64,000 nt of DNA from a bacterium (GTDB lineage Bacteria; Krumholzibacteriota; Krumholzibacteriia; JACNKJ01), in assembly GCA_024231955.1 (NCBI GenBank), contig JAAEPZ010001024.1:575849-639848 (forward strand), read 5' to 3'. The notes below the pieces were generated by a model. It made no database searches and was not told where the DNA came from. It saw nothing but the letters and a program-made list of their open reading frames with translations. Positions 34,092-42,788 of the stretch are shown one piece after another. The translations under genes were made by a program, and so were the position numbers. Numbering within the stretch: position 1 is the first letter of the stretch; each line of letters starts with the position of its first letter.

Positions 34092-34621
34092 TGGAACCCA
34101 GTGCATCCATTCTGCTGGTCGATGATGATGATTTCTTCCGCGAACGGCTGAGCAAGGCCTTGATTCGCCGCGGTTACCGGGTGCTTCAGGCCAACGGGTT
34201 CAATGAGGCTATCCCGCTGGTGAAAGAACACAGACCGCCAAGAGCGGTCTTTGATCTGAAAATGCCGGACAGAAACGGGCTGTCGCTGATTGAGGCCGCT
34301 CTGGCTATCGATCCCGATCTGAGCATAGTCGTTCTTACGGGCTATGGCTCCATTGCCACGGCCACCGATGCCATCAGACTGGGAGCCAGGTCCTATCTGG
34401 CCAAGCCTGCCGAAGTGAATGAGATCCTGAAAGCCTTTTCGGATGATGTGATACCAGGTTCAAGCCATGATGATTTGCCGCCGCCCACCCTGGCTCGTAT
34501 CGAATGGGAGCATATTCAGAGAGTGTTGCACGACTGTGAAGGCAATATCAGTATTGCGGCCAAGAGGTTGGGATTACATCGGCGGACTCTGCAACGGAAG
34601 CTGAACAAGGGAGCCCCCTGA
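34091..34621 (+). CDS. regA: RegA/PrrA-type response regulator
   Basis: A 176-residue regulator with a receiver domain (phospho-acceptor D55 in AVFDLKMPDRNG; acidic patch DDDD at 11-14). It has the RegA proline linker LPPPTLARIEWEHIQRV and a Fis-type helix-turn-helix SIAAKRLGLHRRTLQRKL. These linker and HTH sequences are characteristic of RegA/PrrA/ActR. It is co-translated with regB. Its stop lies three bases from the end of the convergent DCCP operon, so redox control of that operon is plausible. Confidence 0.94.
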   Translation: MEPSASILLVDDDDFFRERLSKALIRRGYRVLQANGFNEAIPLVKEHRPPRAVFDLKMPDRNGLSLIEAALAIDPDLSIVVLTGYGSIATATDAIRLGARSYLAKPAEVNEILKAFSDDVIPGSSHDDLPPPTLARIEWEHIQRVLHDCEGNISIAAKRLGLHRRTLQRKLNKGAP

Positions 34622-34624
34622 TTG

Positions 34625-35248
34625 TCAGCGTATCGCTCTGATCAGCGAACCAGCGCCATTCAGCAGCAGGAGCAGCCCGGCAATCCGTCGGATCCAGGGG
34701 CGTAGAGACTCTACCTCCAGATTGATCGACCTGCTCAGATAGGCCAGTCCTCCGCCCAACAGAATCATCGGGGAGAGCATCAATCCGATCCCGAAGAGAA
34801 ACCCGCTTGCCGCCCCTAACGGGATACTTCCCGCTTCGGCCGCAATCGCCATAACGGCAGCCAGCGGTGCGCAGGGGGCTATCCCCGTGGCTGCCCCGAG
34901 CGCGAAGAAGGGCAACACCCCTCTGATGCGCGGGTGACCTTTCCGGGGGCAGGCCGAGCGTTGCACCAACAGCAAGTATAGACCGGTGAGAACGATGACC
35001 ACCCCGGGCACCAGACGCAGCAATCCGCCGGCAATGTTCAGTCTGCCGCCTATCCCCGCCGCCACGGCGCCAAGCAGTGTGTAAGTGACCACCTTCCCCG
35101 ACAGGAAGCTGGCTCCGAATCCGAGTCCCCGACGGAACCCGCCACCCTCTCCCACGAGCAATGGTCCGAGGGTGGGCAGACAACTGAGGCTGCAGATGGT
35201 GGTTCCGTAGAGCACCCCCAGAAGGGTCAAACCGAGTAGTTCAGCCAC
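34625..35248 (-). CDS. CcdA/DsbD-like thiol or cytochrome-biogenesis membrane protein
   Basis: A 207-residue protein with six TM helices, of the CcdA/DsbD-transmembrane or sulfite-exporter-like superfamily. Paired cysteines C19 and C23 (TTICSLSCLPTLGP) and a later PCAP turn (GIAPCAPLAAV) resemble the two half-repeats with redox cysteines of CcdA. It may move reducing power across the membrane or export a small anion. The GTG start at 35248 overlaps the end of the activator gene by eight bases, so it belongs to the DCCP operon. Identification is at superfamily level only. Confidence 0.75.
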   Translation of the reverse strand: MAELLGLTLLGVLYGTTICSLSCLPTLGPLLVGEGGGFRRGLGFGASFLSGKVVTYTLLGAVAAGIGGRLNIAGGLLRLVPGVVIVLTGLYLLLVQRSACPRKGHPRIRGVLPFFALGAATGIAPCAPLAAVMAIAAEAGSIPLGAASGFLFGIGLMLSPMILLGGGLAYLSRSINLEVESLRPWIRRIAGLLLLLNGAGSLIRAIR

Positions 35249-36062
35249 AGGCTTTACCCGCCCTGTGGTAGGAGTAGGCCTCCCGCGCCTGGATAGCCGC
35301 GCCCACGGCCGTGGTGATCTGCGGTATCTCCGGGACATGGACGCTGTCCATCAGTTCATCCTCAAGGGCAATCACCAACCCTCTATTGAGGGCCGGTCCG
35401 CCATCAAACAGGATCCCCTCCTCCACGCCGATCCGCTTGGCCAGGCGCACGACTCTGCGGGCGATGGAGTAGTGCACGCCCGCCGCGATCCTCTCCGGGG
35501 CGTTCCCCTGGGCCAGCAAACTGATGATCTCCGATTCGGCGAAGACCGTACAGGTGCTGTTGATGGTCAGCGGCAACCCCTCCGCCCGCAGGTGCATCGC
35601 GCCCAGATCCTCGACGCCAGCCTCCAGGTTGCGGGCCGTCATCTCCAGAAATCTACCGGTTCCGGCGGCGCATTTGTCGTTCATGACGAAGTTGCCGACC
35701 TGCCCCTCCTCATCCAGATGGATCACCTTCAGATCCTGACCGCCGATATTGATGATGGTGCGGATCTTCCCCTCAGCCGCCGTGCCGACACAACCGGCAC
35801 CGATGCCGTTGGCGGTGATCTCGCTCAGGGACTCGTCGGCCTCTTTGAACAGCTTGCGGCCGTAACCGGTGGACACCGTGTACTTCACATCCTCCGGTCC
35901 TCTGCCCGCCCCCTTGAGCAGGGCGTTCAGAGCCGCAAGGGAGTTCTTGTGAAAGTGCCCCCCCGTGGGATTGGTGGAGTGGCCGATAAGCGTTTGATCA
36001 CAATCGATCAGAGCGATCTTGATTGATGTGGAGCCGATATCGATTCCTGCAAAGCAATCCAT
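35241..36062 (-). CDS. BadF/BcrA/HgdC-type ATPase activator (double-cubane protein reductase)
   Basis: A 273-residue ASKHA ATPase of the HgdC/YjiL family. The ATP site is GIDIGSTSIK (6-15) with the second phosphate loop at GGQDLKVI. The inter-subunit [4Fe-4S] cluster ligands are C131 (NDKCAAGTGRFLE) and C171 (NSTCTVFAESEI), both conserved. In the family a dimer hydrolyses ATP to push an electron at very low potential into the partner. That partner is encoded immediately upstream: its stop and this ATG share one base (TGATG). Confidence 0.93.
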   Translation of the reverse strand: MDCFAGIDIGSTSIKIALIDCDQTLIGHSTNPTGGHFHKNSLAALNALLKGAGRGPEDVKYTVSTGYGRKLFKEADESLSEITANGIGAGCVGTAAEGKIRTIINIGGQDLKVIHLDEEGQVGNFVMNDKCAAGTGRFLEMTARNLEAGVEDLGAMHLRAEGLPLTINSTCTVFAESEIISLLAQGNAPERIAAGVHYSIARRVVRLAKRIGVEEGILFDGGPALNRGLVIALEDELMDSVHVPEIPQITTAVGAAIQAREAYSYHRAGKACG

Positions 36063-37288
36063 CAGTTTCTCTTTCTGCGGCGGTTCTGAATCGATTCGAG
36101 AAAAGCCTCGACCCGTGTCGCCAGCTGCCCGACATCCTCCGGGCTGTAATCCGTCTCGACAAAGAGCAGTGGTCCACGATCCCCCGGGAGGGATTCGGAG
36201 ACGGTTCTCTGCTCCAACTCGTAGGGGAGGCACCCCGACAGGGTTTTGTAGACCAGACCGTCGGCACGACAGGTCTCCAGCAATTCGGCGATCTTCCGAC
36301 TGCGGTTGTCGTTGGGTGTGAAGCAGGGGCAGGTGCATGGTTTCAAATACCGATCGGCAACGGCCGGCAGCATGTCGTAAAGCTGATCCTCATCGTAAGC
36401 CACCGCATCATAGAGGATGCGGGAGCTGCTGCAGCTTTCGTCCCCCACGATTATCCCCCCCGACTCCTCGATCAACAGCGGTGTCTTGAGGTTGGGGAAT
36501 ATCGCCGGTGAGCCGGTGAACAGAACCCGGGGCGAGTTGGGTTGCCCGACCTGCCGGTCGGCCGGATACTCCTCGCACTCCGCCAGGAGCGTCCTGACCG
36601 CCTCCTGCCAACTGGCCTGCTCGTCGATGAAGTAGCAACTCATCACCAGGAACATATCGACACCGTAGAGCCTGGGTCTCTCCAGCTGCTGGAACCTCTG
36701 CAACTTTCTGAAGAGCTGCGAGGAGAGCCCGCTCGCGGCGATGGCCCTCTTCAGGTTCCTCCGGGTCAGTTTTGTCCCCGTGATATCCTGGATCTGGACG
36801 GCCAATCTTTTCATCGATTCCTGCCAGTAGGCGACGGCCAGCTCGGTATCGCGAGTGGCGGGCATCTCGAGGTTGATGACTGGGTAGCCCATTGTCGCCA
36901 GGTTTTCGGCCATCTTCCGCTTCTGATCGCAAGTGGTGGGGATCACGATCCCGTCCAGCTTATCGCTCCAGAACTCCTGGTTGATGTGCAGTTTCCCCAT
37001 TGTGGCCCGGGTCAGGGGGCAGGATTTCGCGGGCATGAACTCGGCTCCGACGCGATCATAGGCGTAACTGCCGTCGCAAAGCCTCACCGGAGTGGCCCCC
37101 AGGGCATGGAGGATCTCCTCGGGCACCTGAACGCACATGGTGCCCAGACGCTTTTGGGTCGTTTCGGGCAATTCCCCACGGCTGAAGGCCAGAAGACGCT
37201 CGCCGAAATACTTCAGGCTCTTGCACCTTCCCGGCAATTCACCGATCCTCCCCAGAACCTCTTCGGCTTCCATGGCCAGGTGGAGCAT
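36062..37288 (-). CDS. HgdB/YjiM-type double-cubane-cluster protein (DCCP-like)
   Basis: A 408-residue protein of the 2-hydroxyacyl-CoA dehydratase/benzoyl-CoA reductase subunit family. Conserved cysteines are C52 (GTMCVQVPEE), C71, C90 (KSCPLT), C120 (PTTCDQKRKM), C286 and the run C318/C320/C322 (CTCPCFTPND). This pattern matches E. coli YjiM, a single-subunit type thought to carry a double-cubane [8Fe-9S] cluster rather than the two-subunit acyl-CoA dehydratases. No acyl-CoA genes are nearby, so a small-molecule reductase role is more likely. ATG 37288 is chosen (GGAAAA upstream); 37336 would overlap the polyferredoxin gene. Confidence 0.88.
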   Translation of the reverse strand: MLHLAMEAEEVLGRIGELPGRCKSLKYFGERLLAFSRGELPETTQKRLGTMCVQVPEEILHALGATPVRLCDGSYAYDRVGAEFMPAKSCPLTRATMGKLHINQEFWSDKLDGIVIPTTCDQKRKMAENLATMGYPVINLEMPATRDTELAVAYWQESMKRLAVQIQDITGTKLTRRNLKRAIAASGLSSQLFRKLQRFQQLERPRLYGVDMFLVMSCYFIDEQASWQEAVRTLLAECEEYPADRQVGQPNSPRVLFTGSPAIFPNLKTPLLIEESGGIIVGDESCSSSRILYDAVAYDEDQLYDMLPAVADRYLKPCTCPCFTPNDNRSRKIAELLETCRADGLVYKTLSGCLPYELEQRTVSESLPGDRGPLLFVETDYSPEDVGQLATRVEAFLESIQNRRRKRN

Positions 37289-37316
37289 GGTGGTTTTCCG
37301 TTGCCGTTGGTGGCGG

Positions 37317-38303
37317 TCACTGTTCAACTTCCTCATCCCCCATTCTCTTGTAGAATCCCTCTGCGGTTGCTTCATATACGGTCGCCCCCAACCAGGAGGC
37401 TTTCAGGCAGCCATCTTCCGGACATACGGCAATGCATTTCAAACACATCATGCAGTCATCCTTGACGATGTTCCTGCTTTCGAGATCCTCGGCGATGGCG
37501 CGAATCCCCATGTCGCAAGCGCGGTAGCAGTTGCCGCACTTCGTGCACTTGGAACCGTCTTTGATCAGGCGCAGGAGTCCGGCTTTGTGGAAGATGTAAT
37601 GAAAGGCGCTCATGGGACAGAACAGGCAGAAGAATCGCTTCTTGAGGAATGAACCCACGAAGAACACACCGGTCACCAGCATTCCCAGAGTGGTGAATAC
37701 CATCTTCGTCAGCGAACTGAAATCGATGGCGAGTTGGGACGGGTCGCCGATAAAGAGCGGCATAACGGTGCGACCGGGGCAGACCATGCAAAAGGGAACC
37801 CCGAAATCGTGGTTCAATTTTCCCAGGCCGAAAAAGGAGTTGCCGATGGCCATGGGGATCAGGATCAAGAGGAGCAGAAGAACGTATTTGATGATTTTCA
37901 ACCGCTTGAAAACAGCGGCGGAGTACTCGCTGTCGCGGATCCCCATCCTCCGCCTGAGGATCGTCAACCAATCCTGGATCGTCCCCAACGGGCATGTGTA
38001 CCCGCACCAGGCCTTGTTGAAGATAATGAAGAAACCGAAAAAAGTGAGCAATCCGATCAGAACTCCGATACCCCGTCCGGTGAACAGTCGTGACCAGGGC
38101 GTCGCCATCTGATGCTGGAAACCCATCAGGTAACAGGAGCCGCCGCGCCCCTCCTCGAACACGCAGCCGAAGGTGGGGAGCTGATCGCCGATGTTGATTG
38201 CCAGGTATCCGCCATAGACCAGAAGGGCGAAAAAGAGGAGCTGCACCCAGAAGCGGAAGCGACCGATATCAGCCAGGTTCAGGGCTCGCTTGATCTTACC
38301 CAT
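37317..38303 (-). CDS. NapH/CcoG-like membrane polyferredoxin
   Basis: A 328-residue membrane iron-sulfur protein with five TM helices. Cysteine clusters on the membrane part are WCGYTCPLG, FCMVCPG and FFCLFCPM. A C-terminal double [4Fe-4S] domain has CTKCGNCYRAC and CMMCLKCIAVCP. This is the NapH/CcoG/RdxA family, which moves electrons from the quinone pool or across the membrane. In this operon it is well placed to feed electrons to the ATPase activator and the double-cubane protein. It overlaps the DUF4198-like gene by eight bases. Confidence 0.92.
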   Translation of the reverse strand: MGKIKRALNLADIGRFRFWVQLLFFALLVYGGYLAINIGDQLPTFGCVFEEGRGGSCYLMGFQHQMATPWSRLFTGRGIGVLIGLLTFFGFFIIFNKAWCGYTCPLGTIQDWLTILRRRMGIRDSEYSAAVFKRLKIIKYVLLLLLILIPMAIGNSFFGLGKLNHDFGVPFCMVCPGRTVMPLFIGDPSQLAIDFSSLTKMVFTTLGMLVTGVFFVGSFLKKRFFCLFCPMSAFHYIFHKAGLLRLIKDGSKCTKCGNCYRACDMGIRAIAEDLESRNIVKDDCMMCLKCIAVCPEDGCLKASWLGATVYEATAEGFYKRMGDEEVEQ

Positions 38304-39366
38304 TCCAGGCCAGCCTTTTCAGGCCTGTCCAGCGCCTCCGTCGGTAGACTATGAAGCCGACGCCGGTCAGCCCTGCGCCGATGACGGCAATCAACAGCCC
38401 GATCACCAGGGAGGTGTATTCTCGACGAGCGGGATAGTACCGCCAGCTGAAGGTCGTGCTGAGATGGATGTCGTCGTACTTTTGACCTGCGAACTCACCC
38501 TGCTCATCACTGATCAGGTCGGCCCCGAATTTGATCTCTCCCCTCTCGCCTCTATGGAAGTTGGACCAGGCATCCGGATAGTAATCCCGCACCAGTTGGA
38601 AAGCGACTCGACCTTCATCATCGGTGATGAAGGTTTTCAGCCACCCCTTTTCCGAAATGACGGTCACCCGAGCGCCAGGCGCGGGTTCACCGTATTTCAG
38701 GACTCTCAGATTGATCCGATCACCGGACATCACAGTGGAGTGGAAATTAGTGTCCCAGAGATCATCCATCACGATCTCCAGCGGCACCGAGGTCAGAGTC
38801 TGGGAGACCTGCCTCTCATCGTTGAATTTAGGTGCATGTCCCCATCCGCAGCTGTGCTGGATGGTCACCCACTTGGCCGTGCGGAGGTGCAGAGTCTCCC
38901 CTCTGACCTCCCTGTCGACGACATATAGATTGTGAGCGCCGTGGTGGGGGCCATCGCTCATCTCCAGCTCCACCGACGCGCTGCCCCCCCCTTGCCTCTC
39001 CAGCTTCAACTCATCAACCGTCAGATCGGGATGGAGGACATAACCCTCGGCTTCCGGGGCCAATCCGTTGAGGAAGTACCTCCGGAGCGGTGCGGGTCTG
39101 TGCTCGGATTCGAAGCGGCTTTGGGGACGTCTCTCTGCGGGGGGGCAGGAGGAGCACTCTTCACCCTCAGCCGAATGCTCGGTGGAGCCCGGTCGTTTGC
39201 CCGTTTTCGCTTCGGGCCTGGTGCTCTCCGCGGGTGACAACGACAGCCACAAAGGTTCTGTCGATGGAATAATGTCCCCGCCGGAGGCATCGGCGCCGGC
39301 GGTCAGAATCCCCAGCAGGGCAAGCAATATCAGAGCTTTCGGCGGTATCCGGCTGATTGTGAACAT
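38296..39366 (-). CDS. DUF4198-like periplasmic protein with C-terminal membrane anchor
   Basis: A 356-residue protein. It has a signal peptide (about 1-27), a disordered Glu/Ser/Pro stretch with a CSSCPP motif, then a beta-rich domain (about 100-310) containing VLKYGEPAPGARVTVISEKG, which resembles DUF4198/carboxypeptidase-regulatory folds seen in metal-uptake loci. One TM lies at about 322-345, followed by a basic cytosolic tail. Histidine motifs (GPHHGAHN, QHSCGWGHAP) could bind metal. ATG 39366 follows the receptor stop directly. Its likely role is to pass a metal or chelate from the receptor to the inner membrane; this is inference. Confidence 0.7.
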   Translation of the reverse strand: MFTISRIPPKALILLALLGILTAGADASGGDIIPSTEPLWLSLSPAESTRPEAKTGKRPGSTEHSAEGEECSSCPPAERRPQSRFESEHRPAPLRRYFLNGLAPEAEGYVLHPDLTVDELKLERQGGGSASVELEMSDGPHHGAHNLYVVDREVRGETLHLRTAKWVTIQHSCGWGHAPKFNDERQVSQTLTSVPLEIVMDDLWDTNFHSTVMSGDRINLRVLKYGEPAPGARVTVISEKGWLKTFITDDEGRVAFQLVRDYYPDAWSNFHRGERGEIKFGADLISDEQGEFAGQKYDDIHLSTTFSWRYYPARREYTSLVIGLLIAVIGAGLTGVGFIVYRRRRWTGLKRLAWNG

Positions 39367-41424
39367 CTATTTGCTCCAGGAGTAGGATATCCCCGCAAAG
39401 AGGGTCAAGGGTGTCCCGGGGTAATACTTGACGCCGTCGGAACTGCTGAAGCTGGAGTACGAGGAGTACTGCCGATCCGTCAGGTTCAGTACATGTCCCC
39501 ACAGCGACCAGCTGCTCCAGTCGTAGGCGGTACGGAGGTTAAGCAGTGTAGGCCTTGAGTATTCGAACAGGTTGGCATCGTCGGAGTACTCCGAAGACAC
39601 TGCATCCATCTCCAGTTCGATCCTCATGTTCTTCAGCGGGGTTGTGGCCACCCGCAAATTGAAGCGATGTTCCGGCGAACGGGGAGGCGTGTTGCCGCTG
39701 AAGTCGTCCGAGCCGGTGGCCAGCTCCTCGTACCGGTTCCTGGCGAAGGTGTAGGCCGCTCCCAGGCTGAACCACCGGTTGGCCTGGAACTGACTCGTCA
39801 ATTCGATCCCCTTCTGGGATGTCTCGCCGGCGTTGACATACTGTTTGAGGTACATGCCGACATCCTGCGAGATGATCTTATCCTGGATCTCCATGAAGAA
39901 CACGGCCAGGTTGAGCGCCAGCCGTTTGCCCAGAAGGTTTGAGCGGAGCCCCAGTTCGTAGTTGTCCGCTTTCTCCGGCGACAGATCTTCGTTGGCCCAG
40001 CTTGAGGTGAGCAGCTGGCTGCTCGTGGGGACGACGAATCCCTGGGAGTAGGAGAGGAAGCCGTTCAAACCGGAGTTGAAGTCGTACACGAGCCCCGCTT
40101 TGGGGGTCACTCTGGAGAACTCGGAATCCTGATTGGTGGTAGCCAGTTTATCCTCAACGCCATAGGTGGTGTTGTCGTAACGGCCGCCCAGGTTCAGTTT
40201 CAGCTTCTCGGCAGGACGTAGTTCCCACTGCAGGTAGGGCGCAATAACCTTGGTCTCGATATTGAAGGACTTGCTCAAGCCATTGTCCGTGTAACCGGTG
40301 TACCTGTTCGCTGCCGGATCCCATTCGACCGACAGGCCGTAGGTATCGGCCTCTCTGGTGCCGGTCTCCCCGTCCAGCCCCACGATCACACGGCTATCTG
40401 CGAATTCAATATACCTGTGATAGAGCAACTGGATATTGGTAGCGTTTTCATCACTCCGATATTTCGAGCCCACATGTGCCGGTCCCTGTCTGCGGATCGA
40501 GTAATCGGGGATGGAGCTGCTCTCCACGTCCCGATAGGCCAGGGTGGTTGACAGTTCTCCCGTCGGGAAAATCAGGGAGTAGGTCAGTCTGGGGGTGATG
40601 CGGGTCATCTCCGAGTAGGCGAATGTATTGTAGCTTTGCCGCCAGTCGTCGGAGAAATCCCCCTGCTTGAGGGAGCCCGGAGTTGCCCCGCTCTTGTCGA
40701 GGTAATCCATCTTGAATGACAGGGTGGAGTTGTCGGTGGGTGAATGGTGGAGCATCAGATTCGCACCCTTTTTCTCGAAATCACTGTGGTCGCGCCACCC
40801 CTCGTTGTCCTTGTAGTTGGCGTCCAGCAGCAGACCCACCTGCCTGGTGAATGCGCTGACCGATGCCGAAGAGCGGATCGAGGCGTCGGCACCATACTCG
40901 AGATTGATATCCCCCTGCGGTTGGCCGGCGGGTTTCCTGGAGACCATATTGATGACGCCACCTATGGCGTTGCTGCCGTAGAGGGCCGAAGCCGGACCCT
41001 TCACCACCTCAATACGCTCTACGCTGTTGGGATTGATCTCGGAGAACTGGCCGCTGGAGCCGGAGCCGTAACCGGAGATGGGGACACCGTCGATGAGAAT
41101 CAGGGTGTATGGATTTGAGAAATGGGTCGGAACCCGAATGGAGGTCAGTTCCGATTCGTTGCCGAAATTGTGACTGTAGATACCGGGAATCCTGGCCAGG
41201 AGCTCCTGGGGATTTCTGTATTTGATGGATTCCAGATCCTCACTGGAGAGAGCATTGACGGTCGCCACCGTGTCCTTGATGTTCTCCTCGACACGCGAGG
41301 CCGAAATGACGACTACCTCCACATCATCGGTAACCTCTACAGCCGGAACGGATGTAAACAGAAATATGATCAGCATTGTCAGCATGCCGGTCAATCTCGT
41401 GCTGTGGGAACCTTTAGGTATCAC
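39367..41424 (-). CDS. TonB-dependent receptor of the double-cubane operon
   Basis: A 685-residue outer-membrane receptor. The start is GTG 41424, set by GAGGAG six bases upstream; it gives a signal peptide ending near SVPA. The plug opens with VVVISASRVEENIKDTVATV and includes RIEVVKGPASALYGSNAIGG. The barrel runs to the C-terminal FAGISYSWSK. It is the first gene of a six-gene operon in which every junction is tight or overlapping, so its ligand should be the substrate or cofactor of the redox proteins downstream. Plug and barrel style resemble vitamin B12/metal-chelate receptors, but no ligand can be assigned. Confidence 0.92.
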   Translation of the reverse strand: MIPKGSHSTRLTGMLTMLIIFLFTSVPAVEVTDDVEVVVISASRVEENIKDTVATVNALSSEDLESIKYRNPQELLARIPGIYSHNFGNESELTSIRVPTHFSNPYTLILIDGVPISGYGSGSSGQFSEINPNSVERIEVVKGPASALYGSNAIGGVINMVSRKPAGQPQGDINLEYGADASIRSSASVSAFTRQVGLLLDANYKDNEGWRDHSDFEKKGANLMLHHSPTDNSTLSFKMDYLDKSGATPGSLKQGDFSDDWRQSYNTFAYSEMTRITPRLTYSLIFPTGELSTTLAYRDVESSSIPDYSIRRQGPAHVGSKYRSDENATNIQLLYHRYIEFADSRVIVGLDGETGTREADTYGLSVEWDPAANRYTGYTDNGLSKSFNIETKVIAPYLQWELRPAEKLKLNLGGRYDNTTYGVEDKLATTNQDSEFSRVTPKAGLVYDFNSGLNGFLSYSQGFVVPTSSQLLTSSWANEDLSPEKADNYELGLRSNLLGKRLALNLAVFFMEIQDKIISQDVGMYLKQYVNAGETSQKGIELTSQFQANRWFSLGAAYTFARNRYEELATGSDDFSGNTPPRSPEHRFNLRVATTPLKNMRIELEMDAVSSEYSDDANLFEYSRPTLLNLRTAYDWSSWSLWGHVLNLTDRQYSSYSSFSSSDGVKYYPGTPLTLFAGISYSWSK

Positions 41425-41519
41425 GTCAATCTCCTCACGATATTCAGTTGCAAATACACGATGGCCGGCCCGGAATGGGCATAAGGATTGTTTTAGCAGA
41501 TTGTGGGGAGGGTGAGAAT

Positions 41520-41534
41520 GTGGCAAATTGTCGC
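41520..41534. promoter_or_regulatory. Candidate RegA/PrrA binding site upstream of the DCCP operon
   Basis: GTGGC-N5-GTCGC resembles the reported RegA/PrrA half-site pattern GCGRC-N-GNCGC with one mismatch. It lies about 95 bases upstream of the receptor start, in the likely promoter. The regB-regA genes sit at the far end of the same operon. Such short degenerate matches occur by chance in GC-rich DNA, so this is weak support. Confidence 0.3.
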
Positions 41535-41582
41535 ACCCGAATACCATAATTATTCGACGCCACCCGGCAATGGACCGGAGGT

Positions 41583-42767
41583 CTATCCTGCGAAGCGGTG
41601 ACGGCTCTTAAGGCAGATTCGCACCAGCAACAACATCAGCGGCACCTCGATCAGCACGCCGACCACCGTGGCCAAAGAAGCTCCCGACGACAGGCCGAAG
41701 AGCATGGTCGCGGTTGCGATGGCGACCTCGAAGTGGTTGGAGGCTCCGATCAGGGCGCTGGGAGCTGCGTCCTCGTACTTCAGTCCGAGCAGGCGCGCCA
41801 GCAGGAAACCGAGTCCGAAGATGAGAATAGTCTGTATGAACAGCGGTATGGCGATCCACAGTATCGTCAACGGGTTGGAGAGGATCATCTCACCCTTGAA
41901 CGAGAAGAGGAGCACCAACGTCAGCAGCAGCGCGATGATCGTCACCGGCTGCAGCACATGGAGGAATCGCTCCCTGAACCACGCCTCGCCGCGCCAGCCG
42001 ATCAACCATTTGCGCACAACGTATCCCGCGACAAGCGGCAGCGCCACGTAGACGGCGATCGACAGCAGCAACGCCTGCCAGGGGACGGGCAGCTGGCCGA
42101 CACCGAGCAGGAAGCCGCCGAGAACGCCGAACAGAACGAGCATGGTGAGTGAGTTGATGGCCACCATCACCAACGTGTGGCCGTCGTTGCCTTTGGCCAG
42201 ATAGCCCCAGACGAGAACCATGGCTGTGCAGGGGGCTATGCCGAGCAGGATGCAACCGGCGAGGTAGCTCCGCCAAAGCGGCACCTGCAGCATGGCTGCC
42301 CCCTCATGCATGACCACCGTGCCCGCGCCGTAGGTTTCACCTACATTGAGGTTCAATCCGAAGGGGATCTTGACCAGGTCAACCGCATCGACTCCGATCA
42401 GACCCTTCAGCAGAACGCCGAGGAACAGCCAGGCGATGAGGTACATCGTGAACGGTTTGATCAGCCAGTTGAGGACCAACGTCAGCAGCACCGGTTTGGT
42501 GTTGCGCCCCGCCCTGACGACCCTGCCGAAGTCGATTTTGACCATGATCGGGAACATCATGAAGAAGAGGCAGATGGCTATAGGCACCGAGACGACCGGC
42601 GCGCCGCCCGAGTAGATGGCCAGCCCGTCGAGATAGCGGGCGAAACCGGGAGCCAGCTTGCCCAGCACGATGCCGAGACCGATGCAGAGAACCACCCACA
42701 CCGTGAGATACTTTTCGAAGAATCCCAGTCCCTGCGGTTCCTTGGTGATGCATGACTCGCTGGCCAT
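41583..42767 (-). CDS. acr3: ACR3-family arsenite efflux permease
   Basis: A 394-residue carrier with ten TM helices, of the BASS/ACR3 family. The diagnostic segments are present: GIAPCTAMVLVW with the cysteine needed for arsenite transport, and the C-terminal ALIGASNHFEVAIATATMLFG. It should export As(III). ATG 42767 has AAGAGG upstream. No arsR or arsC is adjacent; the gene lies 21 bases downstream of blaR (minus strand) and might be read through from the blaIR operon, a possible regulatory link. Downstream is the promoter region of the DCCP operon. Confidence 0.93.
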   Translation of the reverse strand: MASESCITKEPQGLGFFEKYLTVWVVLCIGLGIVLGKLAPGFARYLDGLAIYSGGAPVVSVPIAICLFFMMFPIMVKIDFGRVVRAGRNTKPVLLTLVLNWLIKPFTMYLIAWLFLGVLLKGLIGVDAVDLVKIPFGLNLNVGETYGAGTVVMHEGAAMLQVPLWRSYLAGCILLGIAPCTAMVLVWGYLAKGNDGHTLVMVAINSLTMLVLFGVLGGFLLGVGQLPVPWQALLLSIAVYVALPLVAGYVVRKWLIGWRGEAWFRERFLHVLQPVTIIALLLTLVLLFSFKGEMILSNPLTILWIAIPLFIQTILIFGLGFLLARLLGLKYEDAAPSALIGASNHFEVAIATATMLFGLSSGASLATVVGVLIEVPLMLLLVRICLKSRHRFAG

Positions 42768-42788
42768 CAACTACCTCTTTTTGAAATA

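Noticed and set aside
36062..37288. 2-hydroxyglutaryl-CoA or benzoyl-CoA pathway
   Set aside because: Only one HgdB-like subunit is present and no CoA-transferase, CoA-ligase or acyl-CoA dehydrogenase genes are nearby; the cysteine pattern fits the YjiM/double-cubane type better.
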